Shown: positions 1 to 6,046, numbered from the stretch's first letter. The stretch: 6,280 bases of DNA from Methanomicrobia archaeon LH_S13 (GCA_023659785.1 JAGXOR010000084.1:1-6280), one strand, 5' to 3'. Program-made: numbers and translations. Notes: generated from the letters alone by a model not told the origin.

Positions 1-98
1 AATTGATAGCATCATACGAAGAGGTTTGAAACAAAATGGTTGAATCTCATAACCTGGTGTCGGGCACTTCGTAATAGTAAAGTTGGTGATGAACACAA
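1..98 (+). other. Leader region upstream of hisF, possible tail of an earlier gene
   Basis: A short open frame (IDSIIRRGLKQNG, then stop at 41-43) enters from the left edge and could be the C-terminal end of an upstream gene, but it is too short to identify. A 13-codon ORF starting at the ATG at 36 looks fortuitous. No clear TATA box is visible before hisF, so hisF may be co-transcribed with whatever lies to the left. The only convincing signal is the GGTGAT ribosome binding site at 85-90. Confidence 0.2.
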
Positions 99-923
99 AT
101 GTTAGCAAAACGGATAATCCCCTGTTTGGACTGTGATTTTGGCGTACCCGGTGGGCGAGTAGTAAAAGGAATAGAGTTCAAGCAGATAAGATACGCAGGT
201 ATTCCCTGGGAACTCGCGGCGGAATACGATGAGCAGGGTGCAGATGAGCTCGTCTTCCTGGACATCACCGCATCGCACGAAAGAAGAGAGACGATGGCGC
301 ATGTAATAGAAAAAACCGCGAGTAACGTGTTCATGCCGCTTACCGTGGGTGGCGGAATTCGCAGTCTTGAGGATGCGAGAAGGATATTCAACGCAGGTGC
401 GGACAAAGTCTCGGTGAACACGGCGGCATTAAAGAATCACGAATTAGTAAACGATATTGCAAGACGGTTTGGCAGTCAGGCTTGTACGGTTGCAATAGAT
501 GCGAAGAGACGGTATGTGCGTGGTGAAGAGGAAACGGGGGACAGGGAGATAATAGACACGCGAGAAGGAAAATGCTGGTTTGAATGTTCCTTCTACGGCG
601 GTAAGAAGTTCACGGGCGTGGATGCGATAAAATGGGCAATGGAAGTAGAGGAACGAGGAGCAGGTGAAATAATGCTCACGAGCATGGACCGCGATGGAAC
701 AAAAGACGGATTCGACCTGGAGTTAACCGCGGCGGTTTGCGACCGGGTAAATATGCCTGTGATAGCCTCTGGTGGCTGTGGGTTGCCTTCACACATAAAA
801 GAGGTCTTTGAGTCCACGGACGCTTCTGCAGCACTCGCCGCTTCTATCTTTCACTATAAGGAATATACCGTTCGTGAGGTCAAACAGTATTTAAATGAGA
901 ATGGTGTTCACGTTCGATTGTAA
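99..923 (+). CDS. hisF: Imidazole glycerol phosphate synthase cyclase subunit HisF
   Basis: HisF is the cyclase half of IGP synthase. With the glutaminase HisH it converts PRFAR plus ammonia into imidazole glycerol phosphate and AICAR, joining histidine and purine biosynthesis in the cytoplasm. The 274-residue product is a (beta/alpha)8 barrel. Catalytic Asp11 lies in IIPCLDCD and the second catalytic Asp is D134 in VAIDAKR. Phosphate-binding loops are visible as LTVGGGIRS (81-89), SMDRDGTKDG (195-204) and VIASGGCG (221-228), and the barrel closes with AALAASIFHYKEYTV (244-258). It is about 20 residues longer than typical bacterial HisF (about 253). The extra length lies in FGVPGGRVVKG and in a charged loop at about 138-168, which I associate with archaeal members. 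The start is supported by GGTGAT 8 nt upstream and by the family N-terminus. No other his gene is in the window, so the pathway is probably dispersed. The frame is intact and very likely functional. Confidence 0.97.
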   Translation: MLAKRIIPCLDCDFGVPGGRVVKGIEFKQIRYAGIPWELAAEYDEQGADELVFLDITASHERRETMAHVIEKTASNVFMPLTVGGGIRSLEDARRIFNAGADKVSVNTAALKNHELVNDIARRFGSQACTVAIDAKRRYVRGEEETGDREIIDTREGKCWFECSFYGGKKFTGVDAIKWAMEVEERGAGEIMLTSMDRDGTKDGFDLELTAAVCDRVNMPVIASGGCGLPSHIKEVFESTDASAALAASIFHYKEYTVREVKQYLNENGVHVRL

Positions 924-965
924 GATTTTTTCGTAATAGCAGGATTTCTCTGGCGGATTTTTCCT
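924..965 (+). terminator. Probable T-rich terminator after hisF
   Basis: Directly after the hisF stop there is a run of six T (926-931), followed by a second T-rich patch (958-966). Archaeal transcription commonly ends at such oligo-T tracts without a hairpin. No stem-loop was seen, so the call rests on T-runs and position only. Confidence 0.4.
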
Positions 966-1182
966 TTATACCTATACTCGCGGTTAGAAGTTCTTAGTTC
1001 TTTACCGTATTCTTCAATCTCATATTTCAGATGGGATATCAATTAATCAAACAACTTGGCGGTAGCAAACATGTGGTGCGGAGAAGAGAGAAGAAACGAT
1101 TGCCACCCCTTTTTCGGTTGCTAAAGAAATGACTTCCTGGCTAATTGTGGAATTGCCGGTGATTATAAGAGCAGCTTCCCGA
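966..1182 (+). other. Gene-poor stretch with an unidentified open frame (1066-1233)
   Basis: No recognisable gene is present. One plus-strand frame stays open from 1066 to the TAA at 1231-1233. It has no start codon near its upstream end; its only internal ATGs come late. It reads through ETIATPFSVAKEMTSWL, ELPVIIRAASRYKSQ and MLPKMKEEKGR. The middle looks protein-like, but I cannot assign a family. It may be an eroded host gene or more of the transposase region that follows, whose reading frame differs. Confidence 0.3.
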
Positions 1183-1547
1183 TATAAGTCGCAGGCGATG
1201 CTGCCGAAGATGAAAGAAGAGAAGGGAAGATAAAGCAGGTGATAATCAAGCGATACAAGTCAGGCGAGTGGTACACATTGATTTCTGTGGATAGTATGCT
1301 ATCTTACAAGACAAGGCTGAGAGCGCTGGTAAGATAGTGGGGGACGTAAATCCACGAGGTACGAGCAAGGAATACAAATATGGATATGGATTATAACGCC
1401 TCGCTGAATATATTGGAGCGAGGTATGGCGGGGCAGGGATTGCCCTTTGTGCCTTCTGAGGTGGAACCGCTACGGGAGTTGATACCAATTTCCGCAAGTT
1501 CTATCGTTGAAGTAGGAAGCCCCTTGCCTTGCGATAGTTGGGGGTAG
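1183..1547 (+). pseudogene. tnpB: Degraded TnpB/OrfB (IS200/IS605-type) transposase remnant
   Basis: This is the C-terminal half of a TnpB-type RNA-guided nuclease/transposase accessory protein, split over three frames. Fragment one (to the TAG at 1335-1337) reads KQVIIKRYKSGEWYTLISV, the beta-rich segment before the RuvC core. Fragment two (about 1295-1396) reads LQDKAESAGKIVGDVNPRG then TSKEYKYG, matching the pre-zinc-ribbon segment of the family. Fragment three (about 1377-1547) reads MDMDYNASLNILERG, then PFVPSEVEPL and PISASSIVEVGSPL, the typical TnpB tail. The zinc ribbon between fragments two and three is gone. The expected CxxC pair appears as YKY, which two G-to-A changes would explain. 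The N-terminal half and the first RuvC Asp segment are absent. The remnant ends 12 bp before the 3' end of the convergent ATP synthase gene. It is non-functional; identity is confident, exact limits are not. Confidence 0.85.
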
Positions 1548-1559
1548 TTCACACTTTTT

Positions 1560-3725
1560 TCAAAAGTTTGACGTATAACTTCTACGGAACCTAAACGGCG
1601 AGAATTCCACTCCTCCACCCTCATAAAATTTCGTGAACCACTCGTAGAAATGCAGCCTGATTGTGTGGATACCAGCCATTATCGCCTCAAGCACGATCAC
1701 CACCCCATTCCCAGCTACGAACACAATAATTCCTATCACTGGTCCTATCACCGCGATACTACCCCAGCACATGAAAGCCAAAAGAATGAACACCTCCATT
1801 AACGCCGCATGACATAATGCTAACGCGAGAATCCTACCGTAAGAGACGATATTCGCAAGAAATCTGAAGAGATTCTCCAGCACTGCATCTATTACGCCAT
1901 CTATAAGAATGATGAGGTAGTCCATGCCAGACCGCTTCTCCTCCTTTTCCTCTTTACCGTGCTTTTCATGCCTCAACTCTGAAACTACCTTGAAAGCGAA
2001 GAGTATAAGAACAGGGAGTGCTACTAAAATAATAATCCCTGCCATTGGTTCAATATAAGAAAGAACAGAAACGACGAAAACCGCAAAACCTATGTCTATC
2101 CCTTCAAGAGAAGAACTGAGTAAAAGAAGTAAGAAATAAAGAGTGCCAAACAAGCACCAAATCTTTACTGCCTCCCATATTACACCAAACATATCTCTGC
2201 TGGAGACCTTGTTTATCCCATTGAGCAGTAATCCGAGCCCCATATGTAGCGTCCCTATTAGCATCGTTAGGGCGAACATAGCTGTCACATTCGGGATTGG
2301 CTCGAACCACAAAGGCTCGAAGACAAACATCTCGGGAATGCTCATGCCCACAGAATCATGAACCAAAAGGTGTGCATACTCACTTAATCCGAAGAATTCA
2401 CCGAATAACGCACCACTGATCAACGAACAAATGCCACATAACACTATTATTACGCCCATACCACGAAACTCCTTTCCTAAGCCCCTAAAAGCAAATATCA
2501 ATGCCAAACCAAGTGCAAGCAAAAAAATTCCATGCCCTATGTCTGGGAACATAAGACCAAAAAGAATCGGGAACATTATAGTGGTAATCAGCGTTGGGTC
2601 TATATCCTTGTATAACGGATGCCCATACATCTTAATTGTGGATTCAAAAGGCTTTATTATTTGTGGATTATTAAGTAATGAAGGCACTTGCACGTCCTCA
2701 CGCTTTGGCGCTCTCACCTCAACCACGGAAAATCCGCCGGTCTCTTCGCTTATCCCCTCTATTACGTTCTCAACCTTTTTTTTAGGTGTCCAGCCTTCGA
2801 TAACCCGCACTCGTTCACTCTTACCGAACAGAACCTTTGCCTTTGCCTTGCTTTCCTCTATTTGCACAAGCTCTTGCATCACGAGCAGGTGTTTAAGTTT
2901 TTCACTCCTTATTTCCTCTATTTCTCGCTCCTTATCTCTTATTTCACCTTTTAGCCTCTTCATTCCTGCCGATGCTCCCGCTATTGCATCCTTTGTCCTG
3001 TTCGGAACGTGTTCTGGAGGCTGCCAGAATTCAAAGTTCAACCGGCTCAACGCCCTTCCTACTTCTTCTTTATCCTTCTTTAAGGTTACAATCAGTGCAA
3101 AAGCAAAAGACTCCTCTCCTTCTCCCTCGACTATCTTCTTCGACACAACGAAGTGATTTCCTCCGACTACTGCGTCAAGAGTGCTCTCCAGCACATCTAA
3201 ATTCATGCTCGGTAACTTTCCCGTATATACAGAAATAAATTCGTGCTCACCTACAAAATCCAAATCAACGCTAAAATCTTCTAATATCTTTAATACCCCT
3301 GATAATTCCTTAGTATTTGATAATTCCTCTTTTAAAGTCTCATTCTCGTCTATTAACGTGGTTACTATGTGCTCTAATCCACTAAACTCCTTCTCTATCT
3401 CTTCTAACCTTATCTCTTCTACCCTTATCTTCTCCCCTTTTTCTTCTTCCGGTGCTTTAAACAGCATCTCCTTCAGGCTCTTCTTCGCTCCCTCCGCAGG
3501 TCGCAACAGAGCTATCAGGTTGTCTATTCTCGCCAGAAGTTCAGAGCTTTTTATTAATACTGCATCAGCTTTTGAAGGTTCTATTAGCCCTTCCCAATCA
3601 CCTAAGAGCTCCTTTATATCCGCAAGATGGACTGAGCCCAAAGCATCAATTCTTTTGATTACCCCATCTACATAGTCCTCCAGTGTGACGATTTTCAGTT
3701 CCCTCATCTCCACAGGCTTTAGCAT
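1560..3725 (-). CDS. atpI: A/V-type ATP synthase subunit I (a-subunit)
   Basis: This membrane subunit supplies the two ion half-channels beside the c-ring and, with its long cytoplasmic arm, contacts the peripheral stalks of the archaeal A1Ao ATP synthase. At 721 residues it is slightly longer than the usual 640-700. Residues 1-350 form the soluble arm: MLKPVEMREL start, coiled coil at about 100-145, an alpha/beta segment, and a second coiled coil at about 255-300. Membrane helices begin near 380 with FPILFGLMFPDIGHGI, followed by SGALFGEFFG (437-446), helices near 480-500, 520-540, 545-580 and 645-680, and a charged loop at 583-600. Likely ion-path arginines are R631 in SYGRILALAL and R690 in HTIRLHFYEWF. 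The C-terminus GGGVEFSPF is typical. The start fits the family and has a GCGGGG ribosome binding site 7 nt upstream. Unusually, neither atpH nor atpK is adjacent: a broken nitrogenase-like gene lies upstream and a transposase remnant downstream. Confidence 0.95.
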   Translation of the reverse strand: MLKPVEMRELKIVTLEDYVDGVIKRIDALGSVHLADIKELLGDWEGLIEPSKADAVLIKSSELLARIDNLIALLRPAEGAKKSLKEMLFKAPEEEKGEKIRVEEIRLEEIEKEFSGLEHIVTTLIDENETLKEELSNTKELSGVLKILEDFSVDLDFVGEHEFISVYTGKLPSMNLDVLESTLDAVVGGNHFVVSKKIVEGEGEESFAFALIVTLKKDKEEVGRALSRLNFEFWQPPEHVPNRTKDAIAGASAGMKRLKGEIRDKEREIEEIRSEKLKHLLVMQELVQIEESKAKAKVLFGKSERVRVIEGWTPKKKVENVIEGISEETGGFSVVEVRAPKREDVQVPSLLNNPQIIKPFESTIKMYGHPLYKDIDPTLITTIMFPILFGLMFPDIGHGIFLLALGLALIFAFRGLGKEFRGMGVIIVLCGICSLISGALFGEFFGLSEYAHLLVHDSVGMSIPEMFVFEPLWFEPIPNVTAMFALTMLIGTLHMGLGLLLNGINKVSSRDMFGVIWEAVKIWCLFGTLYFLLLLLSSSLEGIDIGFAVFVVSVLSYIEPMAGIIILVALPVLILFAFKVVSELRHEKHGKEEKEEKRSGMDYLIILIDGVIDAVLENLFRFLANIVSYGRILALALCHAALMEVFILLAFMCWGSIAVIGPVIGIIVFVAGNGVVIVLEAIMAGIHTIRLHFYEWFTKFYEGGGVEFSPFRFRRSYTSNF

Positions 3726-3810
3726 CGTATTTCCCCGCTCTTATCTGTAACTTCACACTACTTTTTAATCTAAAAAATAATTTTTATTTTATTATAAGCA
3801 AGAGGAAGAT
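3726..3810. promoter_or_regulatory. A+T-rich divergent promoter region
   Basis: This 85-bp gap separates divergent genes. For the minus-strand ATP synthase gene, a TATA-like AGATTAAAAAG (3761-3771) lies about 40 bp before the ATG. That would place transcription start near 3740, leaving a short leader with GCGGGG (3733-3738) as ribosome binding site. For the plus-strand nitrogenase-like pseudogene, the run of A and T at 3772-3797 offers TATA-like sequence, and GAGGAAG (3802-3808) sits just before the ATG at 3811. Both assignments come from base composition and spacing only. Confidence 0.45.
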
Positions 3811-4309
3811 ATGATATATAAGAAAGAAGATGCAAATTTTTTGCGACCTCTTATTAATGCCTATACTCTAATGCCTATACACGAAATAACGGCAATACCA
3901 GGTAAAATTTCCGGCGCTTTAATGCTCGTTAACGCTATTACAGATGCAGTTCCCAGTTCCCCTGATTCACGGTCCAATAGGATGTACCTTTCAGAGGAAG
4001 ATAAACCCTTATCCCGGTCTGATTGTAGTGATAAATAGAGAAGAATGATTGCTCTGTTAATATTATTACTTTACCTATCCAGAACGTCGCTTTAAAGAGC
4101 GCATAGAAAATGTTTTTCTCTTTTTAGAGGGCATCTATGATACTTCAGTCGCAGTAGTTGGTGAAGGGGGTAGTGCATTTGACTTAGCTAAGTTCCTCAG
4201 TGATGAATTGGGGTTCGGGGTAGAGGTATTAGCGATTACTTCTAAAAATTATGTTACTTCTGAGAGAGAGAAGGAAGATTATTTTGAAACTTTACTTATA
4301 GAGCCAGAC
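3811..4309 (+). pseudogene. Broken nitrogenase component 1-like gene (NifD/NifK family)
   Basis: Fragments of a nitrogenase-type oxidoreductase component 1 subunit can be read through several lesions. Frame one (from ATG 3811) gives MIYKKEDANFLRPLINAYTL and later GKISGALMLVNAITDAVP. Removing one copy of a 7-bp duplication at 3947-3960 continues in frame as LIHGPIGCTFQRKINPY, containing the HGPxGC cluster-cysteine motif. A probable internal deletion then joins it to PGLIVVI, the strand that normally precedes a TCPSDMIGDD-like motif. After stops at 4046 and 4058 the same frame resumes as YPERRFKERIENVFLFLEG, VAVVGEGGSAFDLAKFLSDE and ITSKNYVTSEREKEDYFETL, matching the central Rossmann-like domain. 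The residue aligned with the first cluster Cys of NifD/K appears to be G31. It is too damaged to separate true nitrogenase from the F430 (CfbD), NifE/N or uncharacterised archaeal branches. It is not functional. Confidence 0.8.
3947..3960 (+). repeat. 7-bp tandem duplication causing a frameshift
   Basis: CAGTTCC occurs twice head-to-tail (3947-3953 and 3954-3960) inside the nitrogenase-like pseudogene. Deleting one copy gives uninterrupted DAVPLIHGPIGC, which is the family motif. The duplication is therefore a clear inactivating mutation, consistent with replication slippage. Confidence 0.85.
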
Positions 4310-4475
4310 AGATATTTGTGATTTTCGCGGAAAAGGTTGGGTCACAGGTCATAGGGTATATACCTAATGCATATCAGATTGCGGAAGCGGAGATTGAAGG
4401 TAATACCGTGATTGAATAGCATCCCAGAGCGACATTGCCAACTTGATTGAAGCGTCAAAGACGAGGGGAAACGCC
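4310..4475 (+). pseudogene. C-terminal fragment of a NifH-like iron protein
   Basis: Directly after the component 1 remnant, a different frame reads IFVIFAEKVGSQVIGYIPNA then YQIAEAEIEGNTVIE (4312-4416). This is the C-terminal part of a NifH-family ATP-dependent iron protein (compare the FADxLGTQ...VPRDNVVQRAEI...TVIEYDP pattern of NifH). It hits TAG at 4417-4419. Allowing TAG to have been TAT and restoring one lost base near 4424 continues it as YHP(E)SDIANLIEAS, the expected end of the family. Everything N-terminal, including the P-loop and both cluster-ligand cysteines, is missing. A deletion has thus fused a component 1 gene to the tail of a component 2 gene. The order suggests component 1 preceded nifH in the ancestral cluster, or that the region was rearranged. 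Family call is fairly firm; subfamily is open. Confidence 0.7.
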
Positions 4476-4484
4476 AAAAGTTCA

Positions 4485-5067
4485 TTAGACAAAGACGACC
4501 CGGTAAACACTGCACACGGGAACTACCATTTCCAGAAAAGTGTGCTTGATCTCGGTGGCATCATTCCTGTTCGGCTCTCTCTGCTCTACGACTCCACATT
4601 TATCCCGTATTACGGCGATACCGTGTTTAAAAGCCATTACTGGTGCATAAACCACCACCTTTTCTTAAGCCAGAGCAATAATGAGGTGATATTTGAGGAT
4701 GGTAGCGATGGAGGCACAGTGGCATCTACCTGAACTACACGTGGAAAACACGACGATCAGCGGAAAAGAGCTGCTCGAATACGTGGACGATGGCAAAGGC
4801 AGGGAAATACGGTTCGGTTACGATACCAATCTGAACTTCACGGGCTGGCAGGATGCGCTCGGTCAGACGACAAACTTTACCTACAACACCTCTACCGGCA
4901 CGGACAGGAACTCCACGCTGCGGAAGGTGATTCATCCGAAAGGCAATTCACCCTACGAGCAGGCGTACCAGCGGCTGCCGGGTGAGCTTGACAAAGGTGT
5001 GTATCGCGTAATCAACCATACGGATGCTTACGGGAACGCCGCCGTGTTTACCTACGGCAAAATAGAA
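4485..5067 (+). pseudogene. RHS/YD-repeat protein fragment with frameshift
   Basis: RHS proteins are large secreted or surface proteins whose YD repeats form a shell, often around a C-terminal toxin. Two frames carry the remnant. The first (to the stop at 4731-4733) contains DDPVNTAHGNYHFQKS followed by LDLGGIIPVRLSLLYDS, the conserved segment that opens RHS cores. The second takes over between 4690 and 4733 and runs as GREIRFGYDTN, DALGQTTNFTYNT, HPKGNSPYEQAY and HTDAYGNAAVFTY, typical YD-repeat units. The first part has no start of its own: the nominal TTG at 4443 lies in sequence better explained as the NifH tail. The second part breaks off near 5060, where it meets a copy of the small ORF found again at 5954. 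No signal peptide, full repeat array or toxin domain remains. Codons look more G+C-rich than the flanks, which would fit acquired DNA. Confidence 0.75.
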
Positions 5068-5070
5068 AAA

Positions 5071-5115
5071 ATGAAAATAAGGATAGCGGAAAAAGAAGAT
5101 GGCATGCTTACTTAA
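5071..5115 (+). pseudogene. Truncated copy of the small ORF found at 5954-6046
   Basis: ATG at 5071 opens MKIRIAEKEDGMLT, then TAA. It aligns with the intact small ORF MKMEIMIAEKEEGTLK downstream. At DNA level 5082-5110 matches 5971-5999 at 27 of 29 positions. The copy lacks about six bases near its start and stops after 14 codons, so it is a fragment. It lies ahead of the aspartic protease gene at 5206, as the intact copy lies ahead of the one at 6034. Function unknown. Confidence 0.6.
5082..5110 (+). repeat. Dispersed direct repeat, copy 1
   Basis: This 29-bp sequence beginning GATAGCGGAAAAAGAAGA and ending GCTTA recurs at 5971-5999 with two mismatches. It encodes the IAEKE(D/E)G core of the small ORF in both places. 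The match is too long and too precise for chance and indicates duplication or recombination between two related cassettes. Confidence 0.8.
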
Positions 5116-5194
5116 TATGGGAAATCCTAAATCTGAAATACTAAAACCTAAACAATTTCAAAATACAAAATCCTAATGTAAAATAAACAAAGAT
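5116..5194 (+). other. A-rich linker with short repeated CCTAA-type motifs
   Basis: A very A+T-rich, non-coding stretch between the RHS/small-ORF debris and the protease operon. AAATCCTAA occurs at 5122-5130 and 5168-5176, with a related CTAAAACCTAAAC at 5141-5153. It probably holds the promoter of the downstream operon, but no single TATA box stands out. It ends in AGGAG (5195-5199), the ribosome binding site of the next gene. Confidence 0.5.
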
Positions 5195-5205
5195 AGGAGA
5201 ACGGG

Positions 5206-5580
5206 ATGGGAATAATAAAAAAAGAACTCATGGTTGTCGGCAGCAAATCCGGCAGAGAATGCGAGGTTCTATTTGATACCGGGGCATCGGCATGCTTTGT
5301 GCGTGAAGACACAGCATCTGAACTCGGGCAGATGGTCAAAGCGCCGTTTCCTTTAGCTTTTAAACTCGGAAACAATACGGTGCTAAGAGCAGAGCAGACA
5401 ATAGACCTCTTTGTGAATTTAAAGGGACACAACCTGAGCTTCTATTTCCTCGTCGTATCAGAACTGCCGTACGAGGTCATCGTGGGTGCTGATTTCTTAC
5501 AGAAATGGAAGATAAAGCTCGACCTCGTAACTGAGGATTTCATCCTGGATGAAAAAGCTCTGGAGATTATTCTCGTATGA
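5206..5580 (+). CDS. Retropepsin-like aspartic protease family protein (clan AA), first of three
   Basis: A 124-residue single-domain protein. VLFDTGASACFV (21-32) carries the DTGA active-site signature with D24 as candidate catalytic Asp. ELPYEVIVGADFLQKW (86-101) is the hydrophobic-hydrophobic-Gly segment that completes the active-site loop, and KLDLVTEDFIL follows as the usual last strands. One domain of this size would have to dimerise to build a two-Asp site, as retropepsins do. No signal peptide or membrane helix is seen, so it is probably cytoplasmic. The start is well supported by AGGAG six nt upstream. It is the first gene of a tightly packed operon, and its stop (TGA 5578-5580) overlaps the ATG at 5577. 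The substrate is unknown and proteolysis is inferred from family only; some relatives may be non-peptidase binding domains. The frame is intact. Confidence 0.85.
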   Translation: MGIIKKELMVVGSKSGRECEVLFDTGASACFVREDTASELGQMVKAPFPLAFKLGNNTVLRAEQTIDLFVNLKGHNLSFYFLVVSELPYEVIVGADFLQKWKIKLDLVTEDFILDEKALEIILV

Positions 5581-5584
5581 AAAA

Positions 5585-5588
5585 GGAG
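5585..5588 (+). promoter_or_regulatory. Ribosome binding site deciding the second protease start
   Basis: GGAG at 5585-5588 lies nine nt before the ATG at 5598 and after the alternative ATG at 5577, which overlaps the previous stop as ATGA. This favours 5598 as the main start, while 5577 could still be used by translational coupling. Confidence 0.5.
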
Positions 5589-5597
5589 AAGAAAAAA

Positions 5598-5957
5598 ATG
5601 GGATTTACATTCGTGAAGATGAAAATAAAGAAAGCTTTTGAATCTGAGAAATTAAAGGAAGAGCGACTGCTGGTTGATTCCGGTGCAATTTATACCGTGG
5701 TTCCGGCAGCGGATTTACAGGAATTGGGGATAGCGGCACACAGTGAGGAGGAGTTTGAATTGGCAGATGGAGAGGTCATTAAGCGTAAAGTAGGAGATGC
5801 TTACTTTGAATATGGCGGAAAGAAGGGCTCAGCACCTGTCGTCTTTGGCGAGGAAGGGGACAGTAGGCTGCTGGGCGTGCTAACACTGGAAGCGTTGGGT
5901 TTTGTCCTTGACCCTTTGAAGAGGGAGATAAAGCCGATGAGGAAGAGATTAGTATGA
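5598..5957 (+). CDS. Retropepsin-like aspartic protease family protein (clan AA), second of three
   Basis: Read from ATG 5598 this is 119 residues beginning MGFTFVKMKI, the typical N-terminus of small prokaryotic clan AA proteins. An upstream in-frame ATG at 5577 would add a lysine-rich MKKEKKK. LLVDSGAIYTVVP holds the active-site motif as DSGA, with Ser in place of Thr (D27 from the chosen start). ELADGEVIKRKVG is the flap-like hairpin segment. APVVFGEEGDSRLLGVLTLE then leads to the conserved LGVLTLEALGFVLDP motif near the end. It belongs to a different branch from its upstream neighbour (GADFLQKW versus TLEALGF endings), so the pair did not arise by recent tandem duplication. It overlaps the next ORF by four bases (ATGA at 5954). 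Probably a cytoplasmic dimer; natural substrate unknown. The frame is intact and likely functional. Confidence 0.87.
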   Translation: MGFTFVKMKIKKAFESEKLKEERLLVDSGAIYTVVPAADLQELGIAAHSEEEFELADGEVIKRKVGDAYFEYGGKKGSAPVVFGEEGDSRLLGVLTLEALGFVLDPLKREIKPMRKRLV

Positions 5958-6046
5958 AAATGGAAATAATGATAGCGGAAAAAGAAGAAGGCACGCTTAA
6001 GGTGGTTGAAGATGTGAGGAGGGAGCTAATGCGATGGGAAGAGTAA
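5954..6046 (+). CDS. Small 30-residue protein in the protease operon
   Basis: MKMEIMIAEKEEGTLKVVED followed by VRRELMRWEE, then TAA. It starts inside the stop of the preceding protease gene (ATGA) with GAGGAAG (5939-5945) about eight nt upstream, and its last 13 bases overlap the next protease gene. It is charged, cysteine-free and could form one helix. I do not recognise a family. Two points suggest it is real: operon-style spacing on both sides, and a related truncated copy at 5071-5115 that also precedes a DTGA protease gene. It might be a partner or inhibitor peptide of the protease, or the N-terminal piece of a once longer protein. Confidence 0.5.
   Translation: MKMEIMIAEKEEGTLKVVEDVRRELMRWEE
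5971..5999 (+). repeat. Dispersed direct repeat, copy 2
   Basis: Second copy of the 29-bp sequence at 5082-5110 (27 of 29 bases identical), here inside the intact small ORF at 5954-6046. Confidence 0.8.

Noticed and set aside
47..421. Minus-strand open frame of 124 codons
   Set aside because: Antisense to hisF, whose family motifs are unmistakable; no independent support.
2431..3156. Long plus-strand open frame of 241 codons
   Set aside because: It lies antisense inside the well-supported subunit I gene, has Ser/Thr/Pro-rich composition typical of a shadow frame, and shows no domain.
3811..4038. Stand-alone 75-residue protein
   Set aside because: Its last third is an out-of-frame reading caused by the 7-bp duplication; the correct frame gives the nitrogenase-family HGPIGC motif.
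3811..4475. Specific assignment to the coenzyme F430 enzyme pair CfbC/CfbD or to true nitrogenase
   Set aside because: The surviving fragments are too short and damaged to choose a subfamily by eye; only the superfamily is claimed.
5116..5194. CRISPR array
   Set aside because: The repeated motifs are only about nine bases, irregularly spaced and without spacer structure.
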